Part shown: in pieces, positions 15,009 through 22,666 of the stretch
Numbering within the stretch: position 1 is the first letter of the stretch
Layout: each line of letters starts with the position of its first letter
Source: a virus
Length of the DNA: 43,048 bases
Virus record (IMG/VR): IMGVR_UViG_3300032287_002590
Span: 1 to 43,048 of that record
Strand: one strand, 5' to 3'
Position numbers and translations under genes: made by a program
Notes under the pieces: generated by a model
What the model saw: only the letters and a program-made list of their open reading frames with translations
Database searches by the model: none
Told to the model about the DNA's origin: nothing

Positions 15009-15748
15009 CCACCCCCGACTTCCGTGCCCTGTGCGCTGAGCTGGTTGACGACCTAGAGGTTGTGTACGACGAAATAGAAGCGATTGAAAAGTCGCATGAC
15101 TTGATTGAACGCGTCCACGCCGCCCTGGCGGCTGAGCCGGTGGTGCGTGAAGTCCACTTTGAGTTTGCTGTCGTGGACGGCGATTGCATGCAGCGGGCTG
15201 GCGGGACAGCACTGACCTACGCTCATGCGTTAAGCGAGGGTAGGCATTACCTGGCGCAGCGCCTCCAAGACGGCCCGCACACACTAGAGATCCGCCGCAT
15301 TGAGCAGATGCCCCTGGCCCAGCCGGAGCCGGAGACGCTCGCCGAGGCCCTTGCCGCCCGCCCCTTGTTGGAGAAGGTGGCCCGGTTGGATGACTGCATT
15401 GGACAGCAGACCGTTGGCCAGGTGCAGCAGTTAGCCAGGCAAGCCGCCGCTTGGCTGCGGGGCAATCCTCCAGGCCAGCCAGTTGCGATCGAGCCACGGG
15501 GCTGCCCAGCTCCTGGGGCTTGCTCTTGCGTGGAACCCACCCCGCCAGCGCCGGAGGTGGTCGCGCCTGTTCCTGACAGTGAAATGTCCGCTTACAATCA
15601 TAGGGCGGTGGCACGTTTCGCAATACTTGACCGCCTTGAAAAAGTCATCGACTTTAATTCGTATGGTTGGCAATTAACTCCCAAAGGGGAGCAGTGGACG
15701 CGGCTCATGTCTGAGCAGGGACAAGATGAGTACGAGATGGGGTTGTGA
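15005..15748 (+). CDS. Hypothetical protein (cyanobacterial-type DFRALCAELVD leader)
   Basis: 247 residues. The N terminus (TTPDFRALCAELVDDLE, then ERVHAALAAEP) is a pattern I associate with short unknown proteins scattered through Synechococcus and Cyanobium genomes and their phages. The middle is alanine/proline rich (AAWLRGNPPGQPV and CPAPGACSC). No enzymatic motif. The start is set by the ATGA overlap with the microprotein. Confidence 0.5.
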   Translation: MTTPDFRALCAELVDDLEVVYDEIEAIEKSHDLIERVHAALAAEPVVREVHFEFAVVDGDCMQRAGGTALTYAHALSEGRHYLAQRLQDGPHTLEIRRIEQMPLAQPEPETLAEALAARPLLEKVARLDDCIGQQTVGQVQQLARQAAAWLRGNPPGQPVAIEPRGCPAPGACSCVEPTPPAPEVVAPVPDSEMSAYNHRAVARFAILDRLEKVIDFNSYGWQLTPKGEQWTRLMSEQGQDEYEMGL

Positions 15749-15867
15749 CTATCTCTGACTATCACTTGATGAATTGGACTAAGACTTTGGATCAATACGC
15801 GCAGCGCCAGCAAACCCGCGCCGAACTCCTCGCCATCGCCGACGAGTTGGAGGGGCTCAATGGCTAA
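15745..15867 (+). CDS. Small hypothetical protein (40 residues)
   Basis: GTG start inside the previous stop (GTGA, 15745-15748). The product is helical and charged (LDQYAQRQQTRAELLAIADELEGL). It overlaps the next small gene by 8 bases. Called on overlap evidence; role unknown. Confidence 0.45.
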   Translation: MTISDYHLMNWTKTLDQYAQRQQTRAELLAIADELEGLNG

Positions 15868-16003
15868 CCCCTTCATCCGCATCCACCCCGACTACGGCTG
15901 GGTCGGACGTTTCGCTTGGTGCAATTCCAGCGATTGGGACATTCGCCCATCGTGGGAACCCTTCCGTCTATGGGGAATGACTTGCTGGCTCAATCGCTAT
16001 TAA
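15860..16003 (+). CDS. Small tryptophan-rich protein (47 residues)
   Basis: ATG at 15860 inside the end of the preceding small gene. Rich in W (six) and aromatic residues (HPDYGWVGRFAWCNSSDWD), ending WLNRY. Such composition is unlikely in a random frame. Lies 13 bases before the dCTP deaminase gene. Role unknown. Confidence 0.5.
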   Translation: MANPFIRIHPDYGWVGRFAWCNSSDWDIRPSWEPFRLWGMTCWLNRY

Positions 16004-16016
16004 CCCTCCGACACCT

Positions 16017-16616
16017 ATGAACTCAACCCTGACTCCCGCTGGGCCGATCCCTGACCGGCGCATCCGCGAATTAGCTCAAGATGGCATGATCCATCCGTTT
16101 GAAGCAAGCAAAGTGCGGCACTGGGCTGATGGCTCCGTTATTTCATACGGCTGCAGCTCCTATGGCTACGATTTGAGATTGGACCCCCAAGATTTCCGAG
16201 TCTTCAGGCATGTACCAGGGATGATCGTTGACCCCAAGCAATTTGATGACCGCTGCTTGGCGTCCGCCGATCTGCATCACGACGAAAACGGACACTATTT
16301 TATCCTGCCAGCGCACAGCTACGCGCTCGGCGTGGTGATCGAGCGTTTGGTCTTACCGCCCAACGTCACGGCAATCTTTATAGGCAAAAGCACTTACGCC
16401 CGTTGCGGAGTCATTGTCAATCTTACTCCAGGTGAAGCGGGCTGGCAAGGCTACTTAACCCTAGAAATCAGCAACTCATCGGGCGCCGATTGCCGCATCT
16501 ATGCAAACGAGGGTATATGCCAGGCACTGTTCTTTGAGGGTGCGCCATGCGGCGAGCCCTACGGTGATGGCAAATATCAAAACCAGTCCGCTGGCGTTAC
16601 GGTAGCAAGGATCTAA
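16017..16616 (+). CDS. dcd: dCTP deaminase
   Basis: 199 residues. Dcd signature elements: ISYGCSSYGYDLRL, a FIGKSTYARCGV loop with the conserved S-x3-R substrate-binding pair, and GWQGYLTLEISN carrying the catalytic Glu, followed by IYANEGICQ. It deaminates dCTP to dUTP, raising the pool for dTMP synthesis; some family members also have dUTPase activity. Phage-encoded Dcd is common where the phage needs extra thymidine. Followed within 2 bases by the first sigma factor gene. Confidence 0.9.
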   Translation: MNSTLTPAGPIPDRRIRELAQDGMIHPFEASKVRHWADGSVISYGCSSYGYDLRLDPQDFRVFRHVPGMIVDPKQFDDRCLASADLHHDENGHYFILPAHSYALGVVIERLVLPPNVTAIFIGKSTYARCGVIVNLTPGEAGWQGYLTLEISNSSGADCRIYANEGICQALFFEGAPCGEPYGDGKYQNQSAGVTVARI

Positions 16617-16618
16617 TT

Positions 16619-17476
16619 ATGGATGCTTTTAATAATTACTTGGAAACCATTTCACGATGGCCACTGCTAACACCAGCACAAGAAATAGAACTTTCTAGAT
16701 TGAAGCAAGCTGGAATCAACAGGGCCAAAAGCATTGGCACTTGCAAGCCAACTCGTCAAGACTTACGAGTTATCAAAAGGGGAGAGCGTTCAGTGGAGCG
16801 CATGGTGCTATGTAACTTGCGACTTGTAGTTTCAATTGCAAAAAACTACGTTCGACATTGCAATACCCACACAATTGAAGACTTGGTTCAATACGGATCA
16901 ATCGGCCTTAAGCGTGCGATTGAGAAATTTGACCACGAAAAAGGGTATAAGCTATCGACTTATGCAACGTGGTGGATTAAACAGGAAATCCACCGAGGCA
17001 TTTACAAAGCAGATCGTACAATACGATTACCTGAACACTGCAGGCAATCATGGGCACGACTGCGTAAGCATTCAAACGATTTAACGCAAAAGCTCGGTCG
17101 CGCACCAACGCAAGATGAATTGATAGCTACTGCTGAAATGAGTAAAAAAGATTACGCGCTTATTACAAGAGCAATGGAAGGTATTCTATCGCTTAATAGC
17201 CCAATGGAAAGCGGAGCTGAAATTATTGAATATCTGCCTGATTGCAACAACCGAAACGAAATTGCTACTGATTATACGGCGTTACTTGATACAATTGAAC
17301 TGCTCCGTGATGATGAGCGTGAATTGATTAACAGGTATTATGGCCTTAATGGCTACCCGGCTGATTCAATGGTTGAAATAAGCAAGCAGCGCGGCACATC
17401 AAGGCAAGCTGTTAAAAATCGACTTGACAGAATACAAGCAAACATGAAATTTCGTTTATCAGCTTATCAACAATGA
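16619..17476 (+). CDS. Phage sigma-70 family factor 1
   Basis: 285 residues with the RpoD-type layout. N-terminal region 1.2-like NNYLETISRWPLLTPAQEIEL; region 2 at about 60-135 with LRLVVSIAKNYV, FDHEKGYKLSTYATWWI (2.3) and QEIHRGIYKADRTIRLPEH (2.4, close to the host consensus); region 3 (about 140-200); region 4 with LLRDDERELINRYYGLNG and an HTH (ISKQRGTSRQAVKNRLDRI). This should direct host RNA polymerase to promoters near the host type. Directly followed (ATGA overlap) by a second sigma gene. Group 2/3 cyanobacterial sigma factors are the closest general relatives I can name. Confidence 0.85.
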   Translation: MDAFNNYLETISRWPLLTPAQEIELSRLKQAGINRAKSIGTCKPTRQDLRVIKRGERSVERMVLCNLRLVVSIAKNYVRHCNTHTIEDLVQYGSIGLKRAIEKFDHEKGYKLSTYATWWIKQEIHRGIYKADRTIRLPEHCRQSWARLRKHSNDLTQKLGRAPTQDELIATAEMSKKDYALITRAMEGILSLNSPMESGAEIIEYLPDCNNRNEIATDYTALLDTIELLRDDERELINRYYGLNGYPADSMVEISKQRGTSRQAVKNRLDRIQANMKFRLSAYQQ

Positions 17477-18435
17477 TTATGCAATCTGATCCTTCGCTAC
17501 GAAACTATTTAAGTCAGCTAGGCCGGTATCCACTCCTGCGACCGGAGCAAGAAATTGATCTAAGTCGCAAGGTATCTGCAATGATTGAATTGCTTGAACG
17601 AGAAGCGATGGGAGAAGAAATAACACCAGACCAGCGCCGAACAATAAAACGTGGAGCAAAGGCCAAGCAAAGGTTTATGGAAGCAAACTTAAGGCTTGTC
17701 GTTGATATTGCAAAAAAATATCAATCACGACGCAGAACGCTTGAGTTATTGGATTTGATTCAAGAGGGGAATATAGGCTTGGCGCGTGCTGTTGAAAAGT
17801 TTGACGCAACCAAAGGCTATAAATTCTCAACCTACGCTTACTGGTGGATCAGGCAGGCTATACAACGATCAATACAATGGGATGATTTTATTGTGCGCTT
17901 GCCGCTTCCGATTCACAATCAACTAATCAAAATCGGTAAAGCGCAGGAAGCATTATGCCAAGAGCTTGGACGAGAACCATCGGCGATTGAAGTTGCTAAA
18001 CGTCTAGGGGTAGATATTAAAGTTTTGAATGAGGCAGTTCGCCGCACTCGATATGTTGGCAGCTTGGATGAGCAAATGCCGGGTGGTGATGGAAATGGAA
18101 CGTATGGCGATCTGATAGCCGATCCAGCAGCCATGACCGCCGCCGAGCACCTTGACTGGCTTTCAGACCAACATGATTTTGACCGATTGTCTGATTTCTT
18201 AACAGAACACATTGACCCCCAGGCCCGCGATGTTCTGCTGAGTCGGCACGGTGCCAGGAGCGAGCCGTGGGTTGAAATCGAGAACCGCACAGGCTTGGGT
18301 CGGGCCACGCTGCAGCGCATTGAAGCTAGGGCTTTGAACCGCTGCCGCAGGTTGATGGCTGGCTTGCCCGTAGCGGCTGCGTTGCCGACTGCTGCAAGCA
18401 AAAACCAGGAACAGGTATCGCTGTTTGACCTTTAA
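17473..18435 (+). CDS. Phage sigma-70 family factor 2 with C-terminal clamp-binding-like motif
   Basis: 320 residues. Region 1.2-like NYLSQLGRYPLLRPEQEIDL; region 2 with FMEANLRLVVDIAKKY, KFDATKGYKFSTYAYWWIRQAI and then a divergent segment QRSIQWDDFIVRLPLP, where host-like factors have a basic RTIRLP stretch. Region 4 (about 235-295) holds an HTH (ENRTGLGRATLQRIEARAL). After it, a short linker ends in EQVSLFDL, Q314 to F318 matching the sliding-clamp binding consensus (QLSLF type). T4 gp55 is a sigma factor that binds its clamp by a C-terminal motif during late transcription, so this may be a late sigma coupled to the host clamp (inference). Overlaps sigma 1 by ATGA. Confidence 0.8.
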   Translation: MIMQSDPSLRNYLSQLGRYPLLRPEQEIDLSRKVSAMIELLEREAMGEEITPDQRRTIKRGAKAKQRFMEANLRLVVDIAKKYQSRRRTLELLDLIQEGNIGLARAVEKFDATKGYKFSTYAYWWIRQAIQRSIQWDDFIVRLPLPIHNQLIKIGKAQEALCQELGREPSAIEVAKRLGVDIKVLNEAVRRTRYVGSLDEQMPGGDGNGTYGDLIADPAAMTAAEHLDWLSDQHDFDRLSDFLTEHIDPQARDVLLSRHGARSEPWVEIENRTGLGRATLQRIEARALNRCRRLMAGLPVAAALPTAASKNQEQVSLFDL

Positions 18436-18467
18436 GGCTTGCGCTTGCAAGCTTAATGGTATAGGAT
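18433..18467 (+). promoter_or_regulatory. Promoter of the cyAbrB gene with shared 18-base element
   Basis: TAAGGCTTGCGCTTGCAA at 18433-18450 contains -35 TTGCGC (18439-18444); 17 bases later is -10 TAGGAT (18462-18467). The 18 bases are identical to the minus-strand element at 3205-3222. The promoter overlaps the end of sigma 2 and the earlier in-frame ATG at 18466, so transcription starts near 18474 and translation at the GTG at 18496. Confidence 0.6.
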
Positions 18468-18495
18468 GCGTAAGTCCACCAACCACTACTGCATC

Positions 18496-18876
18496 GTGGC
18501 CCAATTCACCGGAAAGGAACTGCTAGCCAAGGTCAAAGAACTCGGCGAGGCTGCCACCAAAGATCAAGTAGCCCGTGAAACCGGCTACGTCTCCATCAAA
18601 AAAGACGGCACTGAACGTTTCCAGTACAACGCCTTCTATGAGGCGCTGATGGAAGCAAAGGGAATTGGATTTGCCCCCGCAGCCACCAACCGCCCCGGTC
18701 GCCAGCTCAGCTACAAGGCGGTGGTGCAGGCCAGCGGCAATCTTATCATCGGCAGGGGTTACACCACCGCCCATGGCGCCCAGGCTACCGACGAGTTCAC
18801 CATCGAACTCCTTGAGGACGGCGCCTTCAAGCTCACTCCGATCTACGAAGACGAGGCCGTAGCCGTAGCGGCTTGA
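18496..18876 (+). CDS. cyAbrB-family transcriptional regulator
   Basis: 126 residues from the GTG at 18496. The pattern FTGKELLAKVKELGEAATKDQVARETGYVS, then KKDGTERFQYNAFYEALMEAKG, and the C-terminal GNLIIGRGYTT and DEFTIELLEDG segments match the cyanobacterial AbrB family. Host cyAbrB proteins repress nitrogen and carbon metabolism genes and many are nucleoid-associated. A phage copy suggests remodelling of host transcription during infection or lysogeny (inference). It has its own promoter and is closed by a strong terminator. Last rightward gene. Confidence 0.85.
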   Translation: MAQFTGKELLAKVKELGEAATKDQVARETGYVSIKKDGTERFQYNAFYEALMEAKGIGFAPAATNRPGRQLSYKAVVQASGNLIIGRGYTTAHGAQATDEFTIELLEDGAFKLTPIYEDEAVAVAA

Positions 18877-18897
18877 ACTTCCGCTTTGACTGCAAAG

Positions 18898-18921
18898 CCC
18901 CGCTCACAAGCGGGGTTTTTT
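18898..18921 (+). terminator. Intrinsic terminator after cyAbrB
   Basis: A 7-base-pair perfect stem CCCCGCT/AGCGGGG with CACA loop (18898-18915) followed by six T residues (18916-18921). Strong rho-independent terminator for rightward transcription, where the rightward and leftward gene sets converge. Confidence 0.9.
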
Positions 18922-19226
18922 CATGCGTTTAACCATGCTTTGATTGCATCTTGTTTGACAAGATTATAGAAAGTTTGCGTTTCATACCAAGCCCATACAT
19001 CGCAATGGTTTTTGCTTACGTTGCAGCTAGCGCAAGCCGGAACAAGATTGGCCCTCACTGTCATGCCCCCCTTGACCTTTGGAATTATATGGTCGAGCGT
19101 GATTTTTTCAGGCTTATTGCCGCAGTAGGCGCAGTGACCATCCCAAGCGTTGATGATCTCGCGTCGAAAGCTGTTTTTGGTGACACGTTTGGAAACAAGC
19201 TCCGAACCTTCAATTTTGTGGGACAC
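18921..19226 (-). CDS. HNH endonuclease
   Basis: 101 residues. HNH core: CAYC (C32, C35), LDHIIPKVKGG with D45-H46, N60, then CASC (C65, C68) and N69. The four cysteines form a structural zinc site. Such free-standing phage HNH nucleases often assist terminase in packaging or act as homing enzymes. Here it ends the leftward late operon, four bases downstream of the metallophosphoesterase. Confidence 0.85.
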   Translation of the reverse strand: MSHKIEGSELVSKRVTKNSFRREIINAWDGHCAYCGNKPEKITLDHIIPKVKGGMTVRANLVPACASCNVSKNHCDVWAWYETQTFYNLVKQDAIKAWLNA

Positions 19227-19229
19227 TTG

Positions 19230-20375
19230 TTACTCGGTAAAGACCGGGAATGAACCAACAAAACCTTTGTTGCTGTGCAGGAACCTCATGCCCTGCTGAG
19301 GGCGCTCGGGTCGGTAACCCTGGCGATGCGAATAAGGAGCGCAACCCGGCAAGCTGCCATTTGAGGTAGCTCTACCAAAGTTTAATGTATGAAAATGACC
19401 ATGAAAAGTGTTATCTGCCGCTATGCTTTGATCTAAGTTTTTGCAGTGTTTATCGACGTTCCATAAAGGCCCTGCAGCTCCACCGTTATATTTGACCGAA
19501 TCACCGTGAAAGAAGCGCAGCCGTTTGTTGTAAACATTCATGTAAAGGCAGTCTGAATCGGCGATCTGCCACACCAGGCGCGGTTGATCTCTGTAATGCC
19601 TCCTAAGGTTGTGATACATCAAATGGGCAAAGCTATTTTCAGTTGCGTTACTCTGCTGCTTCTTGCTGCATCTGTCGTGATTGCCCACGTTACAGGGCAC
19701 CATAATTTGCTCTAGATCGGAATGCGCCAGTAGGTAATCAAAGCCTCGGACTAACGCCAACTGACAACGGACAATCTGCTGCGTAGTGGTGAGGGTTTGA
19801 TTTTGCACGGCATCTTCATGCAGCTCTCCCTCGATCATGTCGCCGCCGAGCCATACGACCCCCTCACGGATGGTCATGGTGTTGCGCTGACCGTTGATAA
19901 TTTTTAGGGCATTGCGGAACACTGCATCAAGCCGATCATCAAAAATGTCAGGTGAAAATTCGTTCAGTTCGTTTACAATTTGCGGTTTTACTACCATCCC
20001 GCAGTGTATATCGCTAACCATTAGGATTGGTGCCGCTTCCTCCTTCCCTGGATCTTCGGGCGACTCAATTGTGCCTTGATCAAAAATATCTCTGATCTCT
20101 AGGGCTGTGTTTAAGGCATCCTGTACCGTTTCTAATTTGGCTAACGCACGCTCTGCCGAGGCCCTGGCGTCCCTTGCCTCCGCCTTAAGCCTGCGAGCGT
20201 CAAGCTGCAGAGCTAATAAATCTTCAGACGTATCCGATCGCTTGCCATTAGGGCACATACCAGGCAGGCACATCGCCCTACGTTTACCGGATCTTTCATG
20301 CCATTCAATTGCACTTTCAACAAGCCATTCACGACAAGCACTATTCCTTCGGCATTGGAAAGTGCGCTCGCTCAT
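19230..20375 (-). CDS. Calcineurin-like metallophosphoesterase with N-terminal zinc-finger-like segment
   Basis: 381 residues. Five metallophosphoesterase motifs in order: D122-I-H124, G-G-D179, G-N232-H233-D234, H290 (FFHGDS) and H325-G-H327-F-H329. The N terminus has four Cys (8, 14, 36, 41), a possible zinc finger, then a coiled coil (about 55-95). The family hydrolyses phosphomonoesters or phosphodiesters; in phages it may process DNA ends or nucleotides, but the substrate is not known. The ATGA overlap with the peptidase gene places it in the same operon. Confidence 0.8.
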   Translation of the reverse strand: MSERTFQCRRNSACREWLVESAIEWHERSGKRRAMCLPGMCPNGKRSDTSEDLLALQLDARRLKAEARDARASAERALAKLETVQDALNTALEIRDIFDQGTIESPEDPGKEEAAPILMVSDIHCGMVVKPQIVNELNEFSPDIFDDRLDAVFRNALKIINGQRNTMTIREGVVWLGGDMIEGELHEDAVQNQTLTTTQQIVRCQLALVRGFDYLLAHSDLEQIMVPCNVGNHDRCSKKQQSNATENSFAHLMYHNLRRHYRDQPRLVWQIADSDCLYMNVYNKRLRFFHGDSVKYNGGAAGPLWNVDKHCKNLDQSIAADNTFHGHFHTLNFGRATSNGSLPGCAPYSHRQGYRPERPQQGMRFLHSNKGFVGSFPVFTE

Positions 20376-21091
20376 GGCTTTCTACAGGTGAGCATCCACC
20401 CGCCAGTTCCATTAACCATCCAGCGCGGATTCCAATTTAATGTACTATATTTAAGATTGGCTCCGTTGTGATTAGCGGTGTAGCCACCATTTACAAGATC
20501 AGCCTCGCCGTTGGGATCGTTCATTAGCCAGAATCCAGGGCCATGGCCAATTGCTACGCTCCAGTGCCCACCGCCTTGTGGCGCCCGAGCAGTGCCCTTG
20601 TGCAGCCAGCCAACAGCAACGGGTCGGCCCGCGTTCAGCTCTTGCTTCAGTAGCTCTGGGGTGCCATCGGTGCGGAAATTTGCAACCAATCCCAGTGACC
20701 TTAGCGCCCGCAGTTGCGCCTGAGCATCGGTGGAATCCCCGAATTTGGATCGAATCTGGTTGTAGGCATCGTCGGATGACACCTTGCCCCAAAAAGCAGC
20801 GATCATTGCAGAAGAACTTGAGAAGCATTCCCTATATCCCATTCCGCTTAAATTATCACCTTGACTAAACCACGGCACGTTTATTTTGACAGCCGTTTGC
20901 TGCAATGAATCAGACCGTATTCCGTCTTGACTCCATGTAATAAACCAGGGCCGATCACGACGCATTGCAACCGCATAGCCATTAACCCGTAGGTCTTCTT
21001 CTAGCTCTACAACAGCAGCGGCTTGACGAGGGAGCCCTGGCCGCCAAAACCTGAACAGTTGCTGCAGGGTGATGGGCGACGAATTGGACAC
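20372..21091 (-). CDS. C39-like papain-fold cysteine peptidase, endolysin candidate
   Basis: 239 residues from a GTG. A C39-type peptidase pattern: Cys C89 in YRECFSSSSAMIAAFWG, His in GGHWSVAIGH (H176) and Asp/Asn (N191-D192) in WLMNDPNGEAD. The N-terminal 60 residues are variable and may bind the cell wall. It sits directly after two small membrane proteins, the usual holin-endolysin layout. Such a fold can cleave peptide crosslinks in peptidoglycan, so it is the best endolysin candidate in this window (inference). Confidence 0.65.
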   Translation of the reverse strand: MSNSSPITLQQLFRFWRPGLPRQAAAVVELEEDLRVNGYAVAMRRDRPWFITWSQDGIRSDSLQQTAVKINVPWFSQGDNLSGMGYRECFSSSSAMIAAFWGKVSSDDAYNQIRSKFGDSTDAQAQLRALRSLGLVANFRTDGTPELLKQELNAGRPVAVGWLHKGTARAPQGGGHWSVAIGHGPGFWLMNDPNGEADLVNGGYTANHNGANLKYSTLNWNPRWMVNGTGGWMLTCRKP

Positions 21092-21318
21092 TATTGCTGT
21101 TCCTCGGGTCTACGCAACGCCGGATTGTAAGTATTGAATCCAGCCTTAAAACCACCAGCGCCAGCGCCTCCGATGCCCATGATTGGCAGCCCAGTAAGAT
21201 AGCAAGCACTTACAGCTTCAGGGGTTACCGCGTATCGACGGCAATCAATAATGTAAATGCCTCCCATGACAACAGCTAGGAATGATGCGGAGCCGATAGC
21301 GACTGCAATTCTGTTCAT
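21091..21318 (-). CDS. Small membrane protein, holin candidate
   Basis: 75 residues with a hydrophobic helix at 5-25 (AVAIGSASFLAVVMGGIYIID) and a second weaker hydrophobic stretch (AVSACYLTGLPIMGIGGAG). Short basic and charged C terminus. Its stop overlaps the peptidase start (TAGTG) and its start overlaps the previous stop (ATGA). Holin or pinholin role is inferred from position and topology. Confidence 0.5.
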   Translation of the reverse strand: MNRIAVAIGSASFLAVVMGGIYIIDCRRYAVTPEAVSACYLTGLPIMGIGGAGAGGFKAGFNTYNPALRRPEEQQ

Positions 21319-21641
21319 GGCGCTGACCTGTTGATTGACGGACGCTCAGCATTGGACAATGCTTTGGTGATGTAAGGCGCAACAAAGGGAAGCGAAAAAG
21401 TCAAGGCTAGGCATATACCAGTCCATTTAGCAATATCTCTTTCAACATTACTAATCCTGTTTCCTGCTGCACTTAACTCGTCACGCGAAACAGCGCTTTT
21501 TTCTAAAACACCGATTCTGGTAAACGCTGCGTTAATGTCATCTCGTTTTTCACCGACAAGCGTAATTAGGGTAGCAACTTGCCCCTTAAGTTCGCCAATT
21601 TGAACAAGAATATCGCCATGCGTTGGCTCGTTTACAGACAT
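21315..21641 (-). CDS. Coiled-coil protein with one C-terminal transmembrane helix
   Basis: 108 residues. A helical, heptad-like N-terminal half (ILVQIGELKGQVATLITLVGE then RDELSAAGNRISNVERDIAKW) is followed by a transmembrane helix (TGICLALTFSLPFVAPYI) and a short tail. Similar layouts occur among phage holin-like and spanin-like proteins. Overlaps the next gene by ATGA. Confidence 0.55.
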   Translation of the reverse strand: MSVNEPTHGDILVQIGELKGQVATLITLVGEKRDDINAAFTRIGVLEKSAVSRDELSAAGNRISNVERDIAKWTGICLALTFSLPFVAPYITKALSNAERPSINRSAP

Positions 21642-21669
21642 AGCGATGCCGCTTTCAACTAAAGGCTAA

Positions 21670-22632
21670 TCAAGCCCAAGCGCCCTGGCTGATCACGCCC
21701 GCCGCGCCCAACGGGGCAATCTTCATGTAGCCACCAATCTGGGTCGTGTAGGCCCCGCCTGGGGCTGCCGACAGCGTGTACTGGGGAATAAATGTACCCG
21801 CAGCGTTGATACTGACCATTCCCTTAATGATGCCGTAATGAGTGGCATTGGCGCTGCTTAAGGCACTTGAAACAACAGTCGAAGACGCTGATTGCAGAAA
21901 CATCGTGAATGAAGCGCCAGCAGGCGCGGGCGGAAGCGTGCCAGTGTCAAGTGATTGATAGACAAATTGATAGGCAATGTTGTTAAGGGTTGCGGTGCCG
22001 CCAAAGCCCAGCGCAAGAGTGTGGGACGTAGTGCCTGCTGTTTTGGCTAAAGCAAAAACAATTTCAAATTCATACACTGTGCTAGCAATAAGCGTAACGC
22101 CAACGCCAAGCAGGCTTTGGGCCGTGGAAACATCAGAACCAGCTAGCGTTGTATTGCGCCTGTAAATCTGTTGCGCTTGATAAAGCCCAGAGCCCAGGCC
22201 GTTGACTGCTCCGGTCATGTATCCGGTTGCATTAAGCAGCCAACGAGCCAAGCCGCTTGTAGCGGCTGCAATTTCATCGGCATTTCCGGTTGAATAGAAA
22301 CCAGTGTCAGCGCCTCCGCCAACCGTCGTCAGCGAAGGAAGCGCAGCGGTGCCATTGGCCAATATCAACGGTGCTGTCATCGTGCCGCCCGCAAGCGACA
22401 TCAATCCCAAATTTGCGCTCGCAAGAGTACCTACCGTGATCCAAGCGTTGTTGGAGCCATTGCGAATTTTCAGCAATCCAGCCGAAGTGTCAGCCCAGAA
22501 TTGATAAGCGTAGGTAGTCGCAGGAGCGGATGAACCCGAGTTTTGGCTAGCAATGGCCTGAAGTGCGGAGTTCAAATCCGACCTAAATGCCGAGCCAGAC
22601 TGATTGGCAATGTCGTAGTCGTGTTGAGCCAT
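21670..22632 (-). CDS. Tail fibre-like structural protein
   Basis: 320 residues. The N terminus AQHDYDIANQSGSAFRSDLN is a pattern I know from tail fibre or structural proteins of cyanobacterial phages. The rest is rich in G, S, T and A with beta-repeat texture (LMSLAGGTMTAPLILANGT), typical of a fibrous adhesin. Probably host recognition. It follows the three-LamG protein in transcription order. Confidence 0.7.
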   Translation of the reverse strand: MAQHDYDIANQSGSAFRSDLNSALQAIASQNSGSSAPATTYAYQFWADTSAGLLKIRNGSNNAWITVGTLASANLGLMSLAGGTMTAPLILANGTAALPSLTTVGGGADTGFYSTGNADEIAAATSGLARWLLNATGYMTGAVNGLGSGLYQAQQIYRRNTTLAGSDVSTAQSLLGVGVTLIASTVYEFEIVFALAKTAGTTSHTLALGFGGTATLNNIAYQFVYQSLDTGTLPPAPAGASFTMFLQSASSTVVSSALSSANATHYGIIKGMVSINAAGTFIPQYTLSAAPGGAYTTQIGGYMKIAPLGAAGVISQGAWA

Positions 22633-22666
22633 GATATGGTGATGCTATGGGGATAGTCTAGGTGAG

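Noticed and set aside
14961-15623. Leftward reading frame of 220 codons
   Set aside because: Proline/arginine/glycine-rich antisense shadow of the 15005-15748 gene.
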